From Rhizobium leucaenae USDA 9039 (lineage in GTDB: Bacteria > Pseudomonadota > Alphaproteobacteria > Rhizobiales > Rhizobiaceae): a stretch of DNA of 64,000 nucleotides. The notes under the pieces were generated by a model. It ran no database searches and had not been told where the DNA came from. It saw nothing but the letters and a program-made list of their open reading frames with translations. Location of the stretch: the NCBI RefSeq assembly GCF_000426285.1, contig NZ_AUFB01000018.1, positions 1 to 64,000 of the forward strand, read 5' to 3'. Shown piece by piece: positions 25,462-34,750 of the stretch. Every line of letters begins with the position of its first letter. Within the stretch, counting starts at the first letter, position 1. Both the position numbers and the translations under genes were made by a program.

Positions 25462-26589
25462 ATGATCTTTTCCGAACTCCAACAGCAAATCCGCGATCTT
25501 GCCCGCGACTTTGCCCGCGAACGCTTGGCGCCAGGCGCAGCCAAGCGGGACCGAGAGCATCTCTTTCCGCGCGAAGAACTGAAGGAGATGGGCGAACTCG
25601 GTCTGCTCGGCATGCTGGTGCCGGAAGCCTATGGTGGGTCGGATGCTGGTGTTGTCGCCTATGCCATGGCACTTGAGGAAATTGCCGCAGGTGACGGATC
25701 GTGCTCAACGATCATGAGCGTGCATAGCTCGGTCGGCTGCGTGCCGATCCTGAAATTCGGCACTGAGGAGCAACGACAGCGCTTCCTGCAGAAACTTGCG
25801 AGCGGCGAATGGATTGGCGGCTTTGCGCTCACCGAGCCGCAGGCTGGCTCTGATGCCTCGAACCTGAAAACCCGTGCGCGGCGTGAGGGCGACCACTATG
25901 TGCTTGATGGCGCCAAGCAATTCATCACCTCGGGCAAGAACGGCCATGTTATCATCGTCTTTGCTGTGACCGATCCTGACGCCGGCAAGAAGGGCATCAC
26001 TGCCTTCATCGTGCCGACGGATATGGCAGGCTATGAGGTAATCCGCGTTGAGAAAAAGCTCGGGCTGCATTCTTCGGATACCTGCCAGGTCGCCTTCAAC
26101 GGCATGCGCATTCCGATCGAATTGAGGCTCGGTGCGGAGGGCGAGGGCTACCGTATCGCACTCGCCAATCTCGAGGGCGGCCGGATCGGCATCGCAGCGC
26201 AGGCCGTTGGCATGGCGCGGGCTGCCTTCGAGGCGGCGCGCGACTACGCTCGCGAGCGCACGGCCTTCGGAAAGCCGATCATCGAGCATCAGGCCGTTGC
26301 ATTCCGCCTTGCCGACATGGCGGCGCAGATTGAGGCGGCCCGCCAGCTCGTGTTTCACGCCGCCACCTTGAGGGATGCCGGGTTGCCCTGCCTGTCGGAA
26401 GCCTCGATGGCGAAGCTCTTTGCCTCGGAAATGGCGGAGCGCGTCTGCTCCGACGCGATCCAGATACATGGCGGTTATGGCTACATGGCCGATTACCCGG
26501 TCGAGCGCATCTATCGCGATGTGCGTATCTGTCAAATCTATGAGGGAACGAGCGACGTGCAGCGCATGGTGATCGCCCGTAATTTGTGA
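25462..26589 (+). CDS. Acyl-CoA dehydrogenase
   Basis: A 375-residue FAD flavoprotein with N-terminal helical, middle beta and C-terminal helical domains. Motifs: FALTEPQAGSDASNLKT near 120, FGTEEQRQRFL, and the C-terminal IQIHGGYGYMADYPVERIYRD followed by QIYEGTSDVQRMVIAR, in which the Glu of YEGTS is the usual catalytic base. It would oxidise isobutyryl-, isovaleryl- or methylbutyryl-CoA. Start follows AAGGGAAGGAACCG. The three branched-chain 2-oxoacid dehydrogenase genes follow 64 bases downstream, whose products are its expected substrates, so the four genes form one degradation operon. Confidence 0.92.
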   Translation: MIFSELQQQIRDLARDFARERLAPGAAKRDREHLFPREELKEMGELGLLGMLVPEAYGGSDAGVVAYAMALEEIAAGDGSCSTIMSVHSSVGCVPILKFGTEEQRQRFLQKLASGEWIGGFALTEPQAGSDASNLKTRARREGDHYVLDGAKQFITSGKNGHVIIVFAVTDPDAGKKGITAFIVPTDMAGYEVIRVEKKLGLHSSDTCQVAFNGMRIPIELRLGAEGEGYRIALANLEGGRIGIAAQAVGMARAAFEAARDYARERTAFGKPIIEHQAVAFRLADMAAQIEAARQLVFHAATLRDAGLPCLSEASMAKLFASEMAERVCSDAIQIHGGYGYMADYPVERIYRDVRICQIYEGTSDVQRMVIARNL

Positions 26590-26653
26590 GAACCACATGC
26601 GATCCTGCTCCTGGAGGAGAGGAGTAAGGCCGATAGAGGAGGAAAAAATAGAC

Positions 26654-27886
26654 ATGCTGGATTCTTCTCATTTAGCCCTACACGTCCCTGAACCCGCCGT
26701 CCGCCCAGGCGATGAGCCTGATTTTTCCAACGTCAACATCGCTAAAGCCGGTTCCGTGCCGCGGCCGGAGGTGGATGTCGCATCTGAGGAGATCCGCGAT
26801 CTTGCCTATTCCATCATCCGCGTGCTGAACCGCGAGGGCGAGGCGGTCGGTCCCTGGGCTGGTACGCTCTCAGATGCGGAGTTGCTGACCGGCCTTCGCA
26901 ACATGATGAAGCTGCGCGCATTCGACGCCCGCATGCTGATGGCTCAGCGGCAAGGCAAGACGTCCTTCTATATGCAGCATCTCGGCGAAGAAGCTGTCAG
27001 TTGTGCCTTTCGCAAGGCGCTCAGGAAGGGAGACATGAATTTCCCGACCTATCGTCAAGCGGGCCTTCTGATTGCGGACGATTATCCGGTGGTCGAGATG
27101 ATGAATCAGATCTATTCGAACGAGAGTGATCCCCTGCATGGGCGGCAGCTACCGATCATGTATTCCTCCAAGGAGCACGGATTCTTCACCATTTCCGGCA
27201 ACCTCGCAACTCAGTACGTGCAGGCAGTGGGCTGGGCCATGGCCTCGGCAATCAAGAATGACAGCCGCATTGCAGCGGGCTGGATCGGCGATGGCTCGAC
27301 GGCGGAATCGGATTTCCATTCAGCGCTCGTCTTCGCCTCGACCTATAAGGCGCCTGTCATCCTCAACATCGTCAACAATCAGTGGGCGATCTCCACCTTC
27401 CAGGGAATTGCGCGCGGCGGCTCCGGCACATTCGCCGCCCGGGGCCTTGGCTTCGGCATTCCGGCGCTGCGAGTCGATGGAAACGACTATCTCGCCGTCC
27501 ATGCTGTTGCCTGCTGGGCGGCCGAGCGCGCGCGGCGCAATCTCGGGCCGACACTGATCGAATACGTGACCTATCGCGCCGGGGCGCATTCGACCTCGGA
27601 CGATCCGAATGCCTATCGTCCCAAGACGGAATCGGAGGCCTGGCCACTTGGTGATCCCGTGCTGAGACTGAAGAAACATCTGATCGTCAGGGGCACATGG
27701 TCTGAGGAGAGGCATGTTCAGGCGGAAGCTGAAATCATGGACGAAGTGATCGAGGCGCAGCGCCAGGCAGAGCAGCACGGCACGCTGCGTGCCGGCGGCA
27801 AACCTTCAGTGCGTGACATATTCGAGGGCGTCTATGCCGAGATGCCGCCGCACATCCGCCGCCAGCGGCAGAAGGCGGGGTATTGA
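26654..27886 (+). CDS. bkdA1: Branched-chain 2-oxoacid dehydrogenase E1 alpha
   Basis: A 410-residue thiamine-diphosphate enzyme subunit. The TDP motif GDGSTAESDFHSALVF begins near residue 215 and closes with IVNNQW about 30 residues later. Phosphorylation-loop-like YRAGAHSTSDDPNAYR lies near 310. With E1 beta it decarboxylates 2-oxoisovalerate and related acids. The start ATG at 26654 is preceded by GAGGAGGAAAAAATAGAC; frames opening at 26597 lack such a site. The stop is two bases before the E1 beta ATG. Confidence 0.93.
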   Translation: MLDSSHLALHVPEPAVRPGDEPDFSNVNIAKAGSVPRPEVDVASEEIRDLAYSIIRVLNREGEAVGPWAGTLSDAELLTGLRNMMKLRAFDARMLMAQRQGKTSFYMQHLGEEAVSCAFRKALRKGDMNFPTYRQAGLLIADDYPVVEMMNQIYSNESDPLHGRQLPIMYSSKEHGFFTISGNLATQYVQAVGWAMASAIKNDSRIAAGWIGDGSTAESDFHSALVFASTYKAPVILNIVNNQWAISTFQGIARGGSGTFAARGLGFGIPALRVDGNDYLAVHAVACWAAERARRNLGPTLIEYVTYRAGAHSTSDDPNAYRPKTESEAWPLGDPVLRLKKHLIVRGTWSEERHVQAEAEIMDEVIEAQRQAEQHGTLRAGGKPSVRDIFEGVYAEMPPHIRRQRQKAGY

Positions 27887-27888
27887 GA

Positions 27889-28902
27889 ATGGCCAGGATG
27901 ACGATGATCGAGGCCGTGCGCAGCGCCATGGATGTCTCGATGGCGCAGGACGACAATGTCGTCGTTTTCGGCGAGGATGTGGGCTATTTCGGCGGTGTTT
28001 TCCGATGCACGCAGGGACTTCAGGCAAAATACGGCAAAACGCGCTGTTTCGACACGCCGATAAGCGAATCGGGAATCGTCGGCACGGCGATCGGCATGGC
28101 CGCCTATGGGCTGAAGCCCTGTGTCGAGATCCAGTTCGCCGATTACATGTATCCCGCCTATGACCAGTTGACACAGGAGGCGGCGCGCATCCGCTACCGT
28201 TCCAACGGTGATTTTACCTGTCCGATTGTCGTGCGCATGCCGACAGGTGGCGGTATCTTCGGCGGTCAGACGCACAGCCAGAGCCCGGAGGCGCTTTTCA
28301 CCCATGTCTGCGGGCTGAAGGTGATCGTGCCATCCAACCCCTATGACGCAAAAGGCCTGCTGATTGCTGCGATCGAAGATCCAGATCCCGTGATGTTCCT
28401 GGAGCCGAAGCGGCTCTATAACGGTCCCTTCGACGGCCATCATGAGCGGCCGGTGACGCCCTGGTCTAAACATGATCTCGGAGAGGTGCCCGAAGGCCAT
28501 TACACGATCCCGATCGGCAAGGCCGAGATCCGGCGCGAAGGCTCGGCAGTCACCGTCATCGCCTATGGCACGATGGTGCATGTGGCGCTCGCCGCGGCCG
28601 AAGATGCCGGCATCGATGCCGAAGTGATCGATCTCAGGAGCTTGCTGCCCCTTGATCTGGATACGATCATCAATTCGGTCCGGAAGACCGGACGCTGTGT
28701 CGTCGTGCATGAGGCAACGCTGACGTCAGGCTTCGGGGCTGAGGTCGTCGCGCTGGTGCAGGAATATTGCTTTTATCATCTGGAGGCGCCGGTCGTGCGC
28801 GTTGCCGGCTGGGATACGCCTTATCCGCATGCGCAGGAGTGGGATTACTTCCCGGGTCCTGGCCGCCTCGGGCAGGCGCTTACCGAAGTCATGGGGGCCT
28901 GA
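27889..28902 (+). CDS. bkdA2: Branched-chain 2-oxoacid dehydrogenase E1 beta
   Basis: A 337-residue transketolase-like subunit that completes the E1 heterotetramer. It opens MARMTMIEAVRSAMDVSM and has the family stretches VVVFGEDVGYFGGVFRCTQG, FDTPISESGIVGTAIGMA (the Glu activates thiamine diphosphate) and EIQFADYMYPAYDQL. The C-terminal domain carries VVHEATLTSGFGAEV. ATG at 27889 is preferred to the TTG two codons earlier. Downstream, the E2 gene begins three bases after the stop. Confidence 0.93.
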   Translation: MARMTMIEAVRSAMDVSMAQDDNVVVFGEDVGYFGGVFRCTQGLQAKYGKTRCFDTPISESGIVGTAIGMAAYGLKPCVEIQFADYMYPAYDQLTQEAARIRYRSNGDFTCPIVVRMPTGGGIFGGQTHSQSPEALFTHVCGLKVIVPSNPYDAKGLLIAAIEDPDPVMFLEPKRLYNGPFDGHHERPVTPWSKHDLGEVPEGHYTIPIGKAEIRREGSAVTVIAYGTMVHVALAAAEDAGIDAEVIDLRSLLPLDLDTIINSVRKTGRCVVVHEATLTSGFGAEVVALVQEYCFYHLEAPVVRVAGWDTPYPHAQEWDYFPGPGRLGQALTEVMGA

Positions 28903-28905
28903 GAT

Positions 28906-30132
28906 ATGAGCGAATTTGTCATCGAGATGCCTGATGTGGGGGAGGGAGTGGCAGAGGCCGAGCTCGTGGAGTGGTACGTGAAAGTAGGAGATCCCGTTCG
29001 CGAGGACATGGTGATCGCCGCGGTCATGACAGACAAAGCCACCGTAGAAATCCCGTCTCCCGTCAACGGTATTGTCACTTGGCTTGCCGGCGAGGTCGGA
29101 AAGCGTATCGCGGTGAAGGCCCCGTTGGTACGGATCGAGACGAGTGGAGATCGCGGCGAAGATCGGTTCGGCGAGATCTCTGATGCGCCTGCCGAAGTGA
29201 CGAAGGCGGAGATTTCCACGCTGACTCCAACAGCGTCGGTTTCTGTGACGCCGCAGTCCGAAAAGCCGCTTGCCGCTCCCCCGGTGCGGCTCTTCGCCAA
29301 GGAAAGCGGTGTCGATCTCGCACAAGTTCAAGGGACGGGACCAGGCGGCCGTATCCTGCGCGAGGATATCGAGCAATTTTTGAACCTCGGAGCCTCTCCC
29401 ACGATATCAAGGGGCGGCTTTGCCAAGAAGGCCGCGAACGAACAGGTCAAATTGTCCGGTCTGCGTCGTCGGATCGCCGAGAAGATGGCGCTTTCCGCCT
29501 CGCGCATTCCTCACATCACCTATGTGGAGGAGGTGGACATGACCTCGCTCGAGGAGTTGCGCGCCATCATGAACGCTGACCGCAAGGCGGACCATCCGAA
29601 ACTGACGGTTCTGCCTTTCCTGGTGCAGGCGGTTGTGAAGGCCATTTCCGACCAGCCCAATGTCAATGCCACCTTTGATGACGATGCAGGCATCATCACA
29701 CGCTATGGCGCGGTCCATATGGGTATCGCAACACAGACGCCGGGCGGTTTGACCGTGCCTGTCGTGCGGCATGCCGAAGCGCGTGACATTTGGGATTGCG
29801 CGGCTGAGATGAACCGGCTGGCGGAGGCGGCGCGATCCGGCACTGCAACACGTGAAGAGCTCTCCGGCTCGACCATCACCATCAGTTCGCTTGGGGCGCT
29901 CGGCGGCATCGTCTCCACGCCCATTATCAATCATCCGGAGGTGGCGATTATCGGTGTCAACAAGATCGCCACGCGGCCGGCATGGGACGGCGCGCAGTTC
30001 GTACCGCGCAAGATGATGAACCTCTCGTCCAGCTTCGATCATCGCATCGTTGACGGGTGGGATGCGGCGACCTTCGTGCAACGCGTCCGCACACTACTTG
30101 AAACACCGGCACTCATTTTCATCGAAGGCTGA
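28906..30132 (+). CDS. bkdB: Branched-chain 2-oxoacid dehydrogenase E2 (dihydrolipoyl acyltransferase)
   Basis: A 408-residue core enzyme. One lipoyl domain covers residues ~1-77, with the lipoylated Lys in MTDKATVEI. A linker leads to a peripheral-subunit-binding domain (VRLFAKESGVDLAQVQGTG, ~125-160), then the CoA-acyltransferase domain with active-site SFDHRIVDGWDAA near 380. It transfers acyl groups to CoA. The E3 (lipoamide dehydrogenase) gene that often ends bkd operons is missing: the next gene is convergent. The complex must use an E3 encoded elsewhere. Confidence 0.93.
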   Translation: MSEFVIEMPDVGEGVAEAELVEWYVKVGDPVREDMVIAAVMTDKATVEIPSPVNGIVTWLAGEVGKRIAVKAPLVRIETSGDRGEDRFGEISDAPAEVTKAEISTLTPTASVSVTPQSEKPLAAPPVRLFAKESGVDLAQVQGTGPGGRILREDIEQFLNLGASPTISRGGFAKKAANEQVKLSGLRRRIAEKMALSASRIPHITYVEEVDMTSLEELRAIMNADRKADHPKLTVLPFLVQAVVKAISDQPNVNATFDDDAGIITRYGAVHMGIATQTPGGLTVPVVRHAEARDIWDCAAEMNRLAEAARSGTATREELSGSTITISSLGALGGIVSTPIINHPEVAIIGVNKIATRPAWDGAQFVPRKMMNLSSSFDHRIVDGWDAATFVQRVRTLLETPALIFIEG

Positions 30133-30211
30133 GATCGTCAAAGGATTGGAAACTCTGGTCCTATCAGAGCCGTTGTTTCGCTGCCGACGCCGTAGTTTGT
30201 CGACGGGCTGA

Positions 30212-30231
30212 GCGCGGCCCGAAGGCCGCGC
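30212..30231. terminator. Bidirectional hairpin between convergent genes
   Basis: GCGCGGCC and GGCCGCGC form a perfect eight-pair stem with a CGAA tetraloop, 79 bases after bkdB and 22 bases after the stop of the binding protein on the other strand. No long T tract on either side, so it may rely partly on stem strength. Confidence 0.65.
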
Positions 30232-30253
30232 CATTCTCGGGTTCAAGAAGAGA

Positions 30254-31348
30254 TTATTTGCCCCAAATCTTCTTGTACTGGTCTTTGTAGCCGTTATCCG
30301 GATCAAACGTGTTCTTCGGGCCGCCATCGGACTGAATGTTGTCTGCCGTTACCACATGCAGCGGCGAGAGGTACCCGGACCATTTTTCGCCGGAAAAGGC
30401 GCGATTGAGTTCATCGACAAGTTGCCAACCCTGGAGGTTGAGCGGTTCTGCCACCGTGACCTTCTGGAATTGACCGGCGCGGATGCGCTCATAGGCCGAT
30501 TGCGATCCGTCGCCGGCGGCGACATTGATCGGCGCATCGGTGCCGCTCTTGCCGGCGGAGGCGAGCGACGGGCCCATGAAGTCGAAATAGAGGTCGTTGA
30601 TCGCGAGCGAATGGGTCCAGCTATCACCATATTTTTGCAGGAGCGAGGTGGTGAGCTGCGGCATACGCTGGGATGTCTCGGCGATCGGGGTATCGACATA
30701 TTCGAGCACCTTGCCGCCAAGTCGTTCGATCTCCTGCTTCATCTTGTCCGCCTTGGCGATGGCGATCGCATAGGTAGAGTCCGTGAAGATGATGACGCCC
30801 GGCTTGCCCTTGGCATCGACAAAGGCCCAGTCGGCCGCCGCTTTCGAGACTTCCATCGCATCGGTGCTGACATTGGCGAAGAGGCCATTCTTGTCATCGG
30901 GACCGATGACCGGACCGGCATGCCAGGCGACCAACGGGATCTTGGCGGCCTTTGCCTGTTCCAAGGCAGGGGCCTGTTCGACGGCATCGAAGCCATCGAT
31001 GATGATGCCGGCGGGCTGCAGCGCTATCGCCTGACCGAAGGCCGCCGTGCGTCCGCCGATGGAGCCTGCGCCATCGAGAACCTTAACCTGCCAGCCGATG
31101 GCCTTTGCCGCTTCTTCGACGCCGTTGCTGACGCCGAGAATGCCGCCATTCTTGAGGTCACCAGCCAATACGACGATGGTCTTGCCGGCCTGTGCCTTCG
31201 GGCCCGTGGTCGGGCCGTCCCATTTGGTGACCGGCGTTGCATATTTCTCGACGACGGCTTTCGCATCCGCCATCGGATCGGCATAGGCCTGGCCTGCACA
31301 CAAGATCAATAGGCCAGTGGTTGCCTGCAGGAAAAATCTGCGTTTCAT
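30254..31348 (-). CDS. Sugar ABC importer, periplasmic binding protein
   Basis: A 364-residue exported protein. The signal peptide MKRRFFLQATTGLLILCAG has a twin-Arg-like RRFFLQ and likely cleaves after AYA. Two ribose-type lobes follow (IIIDGFDAVEQAPALEQAK, VIIFTDSTYAIAIAKADKM). It is third in order from the operator at 34005: ATPase, permease, binding protein. The operator equals that of the aldonate cluster, so the ligand may be an aldonate, lactone or related sugar. It is longer than most RbsB-type proteins (about 300 residues). Family sure, ligand inferred from the shared operator only. Confidence 0.85.
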   Translation of the reverse strand: MKRRFFLQATTGLLILCAGQAYADPMADAKAVVEKYATPVTKWDGPTTGPKAQAGKTIVVLAGDLKNGGILGVSNGVEEAAKAIGWQVKVLDGAGSIGGRTAAFGQAIALQPAGIIIDGFDAVEQAPALEQAKAAKIPLVAWHAGPVIGPDDKNGLFANVSTDAMEVSKAAADWAFVDAKGKPGVIIFTDSTYAIAIAKADKMKQEIERLGGKVLEYVDTPIAETSQRMPQLTTSLLQKYGDSWTHSLAINDLYFDFMGPSLASAGKSGTDAPINVAAGDGSQSAYERIRAGQFQKVTVAEPLNLQGWQLVDELNRAFSGEKWSGYLSPLHVVTADNIQSDGGPKNTFDPDNGYKDQYKKIWGK

Positions 31349-31386
31349 TTCGTCTCCTCCCTTTGAAAGTTAAGTCAAGATTATTT

Positions 31387-32457
31387 TCAGTTGTCGGTCG
31401 CCTTGGCCGATAACTGCGGTTTTTGTGCCGGAGCCATTCGTCCGGCATGGCTGCGGCGACGCTGCGCATAGCCGGCGATCCCGATGGCGACGAGCAGGGT
31501 CACACCGTTGAAAAGCGGCTCCACATAAAATGAGCCCCCGAACTGCTGGATACCGGCAATGCCGACGGCCAGAATGATGACGCCGATCATGGTGCCCCAG
31601 ACATTGACGCGGCCGGGTTTGATGGTCGTGGACCCGAGGAAAGCGCCGACGAGTGCCGGCAAAAGATATTCCAATCCGACGCTGGCTTGGCCGATGCGCA
31701 GCTTGGAAGCGAGCAATACGCCGGCGATGGCAGCGAGCGTGCCCGACGTCACGAAGGCGCCGATCACGAAGCGGCGGACGGGGATACCGTTCAAGGCGGC
31801 CGCCTTCGGATTGGCGCCGATGGCATAGATGTACCGGCCGATCGGCAGATATTCGAGCACGATCCACATGACAAAGGCGAGGCCGAGCACATAGATTCCG
31901 GTGATCGGTAGCCCGAAGACCATCGTGCCGTTCAGTGCATAAAAGCCCTGCGGGAGCATGCCGACCACCTGTCGTCCGCCGGTGTGCCACAAAGCAATGG
32001 CGTAGAGCACCGTTCCTGTGCCGAGCGTCGCGATGAAGCTGTCGATCTTGGCGATTTCCACCAGCAGCCCATTGAGGAAGCCGGTCAAAGCGCCGAGCAG
32101 GATGACGATCAGGACAGCGACAGGCCAGGGCAGGCCGAACATTGTCTGCAAGCTGATTGCCAGAACGTGCCAGAGCACGATGCCGTAACCGATCGTCAGG
32201 TCGATGCGTCCTGCCGCCATCGGGATCATCGCAGCCAGCGACAGAATGGCGATGATCGTCTTGTCCGAGATGATCGAACGCAGGTTGAGCAGCGTCGGAA
32301 AGGTCTGCGGCAGCAGAATGGAAAACAGCAGGATCAGAAAGGCAGTGAGGATCACGAGGCCATAGACCGGCAGGAGGCGCTGGATTTTCTGGCCAAAGCT
32401 CATTCCCGCCAGCTCGGCGCTGGTGGGTTCGAGCGCATTGGATTCGATCGATTGCAT
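31387..32457 (-). CDS. Sugar ABC importer, permease (RbsC family)
   Basis: A 356-residue permease with about ten hydrophobic segments beginning near residue 33. The BPD_transp_2 signature region is seen around ALTGFLNGLLVEIAKIDSFIATLGTGTVLYA and LGSTTIKPGRVNVWGTMIG. It pairs with the double-domain ATPase upstream (17 bases away) and the binding protein downstream (39 bases). As one RbsC-type permease gene is present, it presumably forms a homodimer. Located in the inner membrane. Confidence 0.9.
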   Translation of the reverse strand: MQSIESNALEPTSAELAGMSFGQKIQRLLPVYGLVILTAFLILLFSILLPQTFPTLLNLRSIISDKTIIAILSLAAMIPMAAGRIDLTIGYGIVLWHVLAISLQTMFGLPWPVAVLIVILLGALTGFLNGLLVEIAKIDSFIATLGTGTVLYAIALWHTGGRQVVGMLPQGFYALNGTMVFGLPITGIYVLGLAFVMWIVLEYLPIGRYIYAIGANPKAAALNGIPVRRFVIGAFVTSGTLAAIAGVLLASKLRIGQASVGLEYLLPALVGAFLGSTTIKPGRVNVWGTMIGVIILAVGIAGIQQFGGSFYVEPLFNGVTLLVAIGIAGYAQRRRSHAGRMAPAQKPQLSAKATDN

Positions 32458-32473
32458 GAGGTTCCTCCCTGAT

Positions 32474-33970
32474 TCAGGCCGCTTCGGATGCGGATGCTGC
32501 GGCGATGACCGCCGGCGTTGTTAAGTCGGCGCCACTCAGTTCCCGCACGATTTGGCCGCGTGAGAACACCAGGGCGCGATGGCAAATATGAGCGATTTCT
32601 TCGAAGTCCGTGGAGACCACGAGCACAGCCAGCCCGTCTTCCACGGCTTCTGCGATCAGCTTGTAGATGTCCGCCTTGGCGCCGACATCCACGCCGGCTG
32701 TCGGGTCTTCGGCGATCAACAGCTTCCGGCCGGTCGCAAGCCACCGGCCGACGACCACTTTCTGTTGATTGCCGCCGGACAAGGCTTCGATCGCCAGGTT
32801 CTGATCGTTGGGCCTAAGGCCGACGCGGCTGCCGAGCGTGTAGGCCATTTCGGCCTCGCGCTGCGGCGGCAGGAAGGACATCATGCCTCTCCCGGATGCA
32901 CCGGGATTGAGGAAGGTATTTTCCCTCAGGCTGAGGGACATGGCGACGGACTCTTCGGTTCGGTCCCTGGCGATCAGCCCGATACCCGAGGCCATGGCTG
33001 CGACCGGGCTGGAAAGATCGGGGCTCGCACCGTTCAGGAGGACCGTTCCGCTGGAGGGTTCACAGCCGAAGAGGGCGCGCCCGATCAATTCCTGACCGGC
33101 GCCTCTCAGTCCGACAAGACCAAGGAGCTCTCCTTGGCGAATATCGAAGGACACGGGGCCGGCGCCGCGGCAGCTAAGACCTTTTACAGAGACAATGGCA
33201 GGGCCGGCGGTCTGGTCGGCCTTGACGAAGAGCTGGTCTGCCTTGCGCCCGACAATCATTCGGATCAGCTCATCCGGCGACGTGTTGGAAACCGGCTTTT
33301 GCCCGACCAGTTGGCCGTCACGAAGCACGGCGACACGGTCGGCGATCCTGAAGATTTCATCCAGCCTGTGCGAGACATAGATCATCGCAACGCCGCGCTC
33401 CTTGAGCGGGCGGATGGCGGCAAACAGCTTCTCGACTTCATCGGCCGGCAAGCTCGCCGTCGGTTCGTCGAGAACGAGAACATCAGCCTCGACGGCCAAG
33501 GCGCGAGCAATCGCCACCAGGGACTTTTCGGTTCTGGTCAGCTCCTGGATGCGCGTCGACGGATCGAAATCGCATCCCACAAGCTTCAAGGCTTCCGCCG
33601 TGCGGCGATCAGTTGCGCGCCAGTCGATCAGCTTGCCCCGCAATGAATAGCCCTGCGCAAGACCGACATTTTCACCGACAGTCATCCATTCGATCAATCC
33701 GAGATCCTGATGGATGAAGGCGATCGGCTGGCGCTGATTTGGCCGCGGCGGACGATGATGGTATGGCTTGCCGCGGAACAGGATCTGTCCGCCATCCGGC
33801 TCGTAGATGCCCGCCAGCGTCTTGATGAGGGTCGACTTTCCCGCGCCGTTCTCACCGAGAAGTGCCAGAATTTCCCCTGGCTTCAGATCCAGCGAAACAT
33901 TCGACAATGCGCGCGTCCCACCAAACTCTTTGGTGATGTCGCAAAATTCGAGCAGCTTTCCGTGATCCAT
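32474..33970 (-). CDS. Sugar ABC importer, ATPase with two nucleotide-binding domains (RbsA family)
   Basis: A 498-residue protein with two fused ATPase halves. The first has Walker A GENGAGKSTL near 37 and Walker B VLVLDEPTASLP. The second, degenerate as usual in this family, has LVGLRGAGQELI and signature LSGGNQQKVVVGRWL. It energises import through the neighbouring permease. It is the first gene of the transporter operon; its ATG follows GGAGCAGG, and the 16-bp operator lies 34 bases upstream. Confidence 0.92.
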   Translation of the reverse strand: MDHGKLLEFCDITKEFGGTRALSNVSLDLKPGEILALLGENGAGKSTLIKTLAGIYEPDGGQILFRGKPYHHRPPRPNQRQPIAFIHQDLGLIEWMTVGENVGLAQGYSLRGKLIDWRATDRRTAEALKLVGCDFDPSTRIQELTRTEKSLVAIARALAVEADVLVLDEPTASLPADEVEKLFAAIRPLKERGVAMIYVSHRLDEIFRIADRVAVLRDGQLVGQKPVSNTSPDELIRMIVGRKADQLFVKADQTAGPAIVSVKGLSCRGAGPVSFDIRQGELLGLVGLRGAGQELIGRALFGCEPSSGTVLLNGASPDLSSPVAAMASGIGLIARDRTEESVAMSLSLRENTFLNPGASGRGMMSFLPPQREAEMAYTLGSRVGLRPNDQNLAIEALSGGNQQKVVVGRWLATGRKLLIAEDPTAGVDVGAKADIYKLIAEAVEDGLAVLVVSTDFEEIAHICHRALVFSRGQIVRELSGADLTTPAVIAAASASEAA

Positions 33971-34004
33971 CCTGCTCCTCCCAAAGTTCAGGTGAGAAGA
34001 GGCT

Positions 34005-34020
34005 ATGTTATCGATAACAT
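34005..34020. promoter_or_regulatory. Second perfect 16-bp LacI/IdnR-type operator
   Basis: ATGTTATCGATAACAT is identical in all 16 bases to the site at 20000, and lies 34 bases before the ATPase start. This places the importer in the same predicted regulon as the idonate/gluconate genes 11-17 kb away. Confidence 0.8.
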
Positions 34021-34750
34021 TCCGTCAAGAGGCTCGTCATAGCAAGTGCGGATTCTTGTGGGAGGATAGCCGCGGAACCGCATGCAGGCGATGCCGAACC
34101 GGCGCTCTTGCGGTCGGAAAAGGGAACTCTCATCCCTCCTGTTGGTATTCCATCTCAAAGGACGCCGTGCGACAGCCGATTGGCATAAAATCGATCCCGC
34201 CGGTTGGCCGCGCCAAGTTTGCTTCCCTGCATTTCCGCAACGAAAACATCCGCGTTTTCTGACAAATTTGCGGACGGAGGCGTGGCTTTGCTGCGGCCGA
34301 CAAAGTCACCTTCAGGATAGTCAAGACATGCTCAGCGTAGCGGAACATACATGAGCGCTGCATTATTTAATACTTAAAATACATTCGCGAAGCCGCATTT
34401 TGACCGCTTCTATTAAATTTTTTCTATCTTTCATTATTCCAATATCCATGCCACGAAAGGGAGGTCACTTTGGTAGCAGATTTTTCAGCGCTGCAGGTGA
34501 GGCGCGAAGAGCCTGTGGATTCAATGATATATGCACGGGAACTGATTTTCTTGTGAAGCATGAAGGCGCGAGTGCCGGTGGGCGCATTGCTGATTGCAGG
34601 TAGTATATTGAACAGTGTCTCTGCCAAGGGTGCAGTCGCGCTTCGGTTTGTTCAGTATCAGCAGCCAGGGGAATAATAAGAACCGATCCATGGCGTGCTT
34701 CTCGGCGTGACGCTGAAAGCGCTCCCGAGGATCGGCTTTTGGGGGAGATT
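34021..34750. other. 730-base non-coding region between the importer and the AraC gene
   Basis: Only short frames without ribosome sites occur on either strand. The stretch 34360-34450 is AT-rich (TTATTTAATACTTAAAATAC) and may hold promoters. No hairpin with a T tract, no tRNA and no long repeat was recognised. Confidence 0.5.

Noticed and set aside
25083..25465. Overlapping short frames on both strands before the acyl-CoA dehydrogenase
   Set aside because: Arg/Pro-rich translations typical of non-coding high-GC DNA.
32579..33646. 355-codon plus-strand frame
   Set aside because: Antisense shadow of the double-domain ATPase gene.
34005..34603. Short frames between the importer operator and the AraC gene
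   Set aside because: No ribosome sites, no family resemblance; one begins inside the operator itself.
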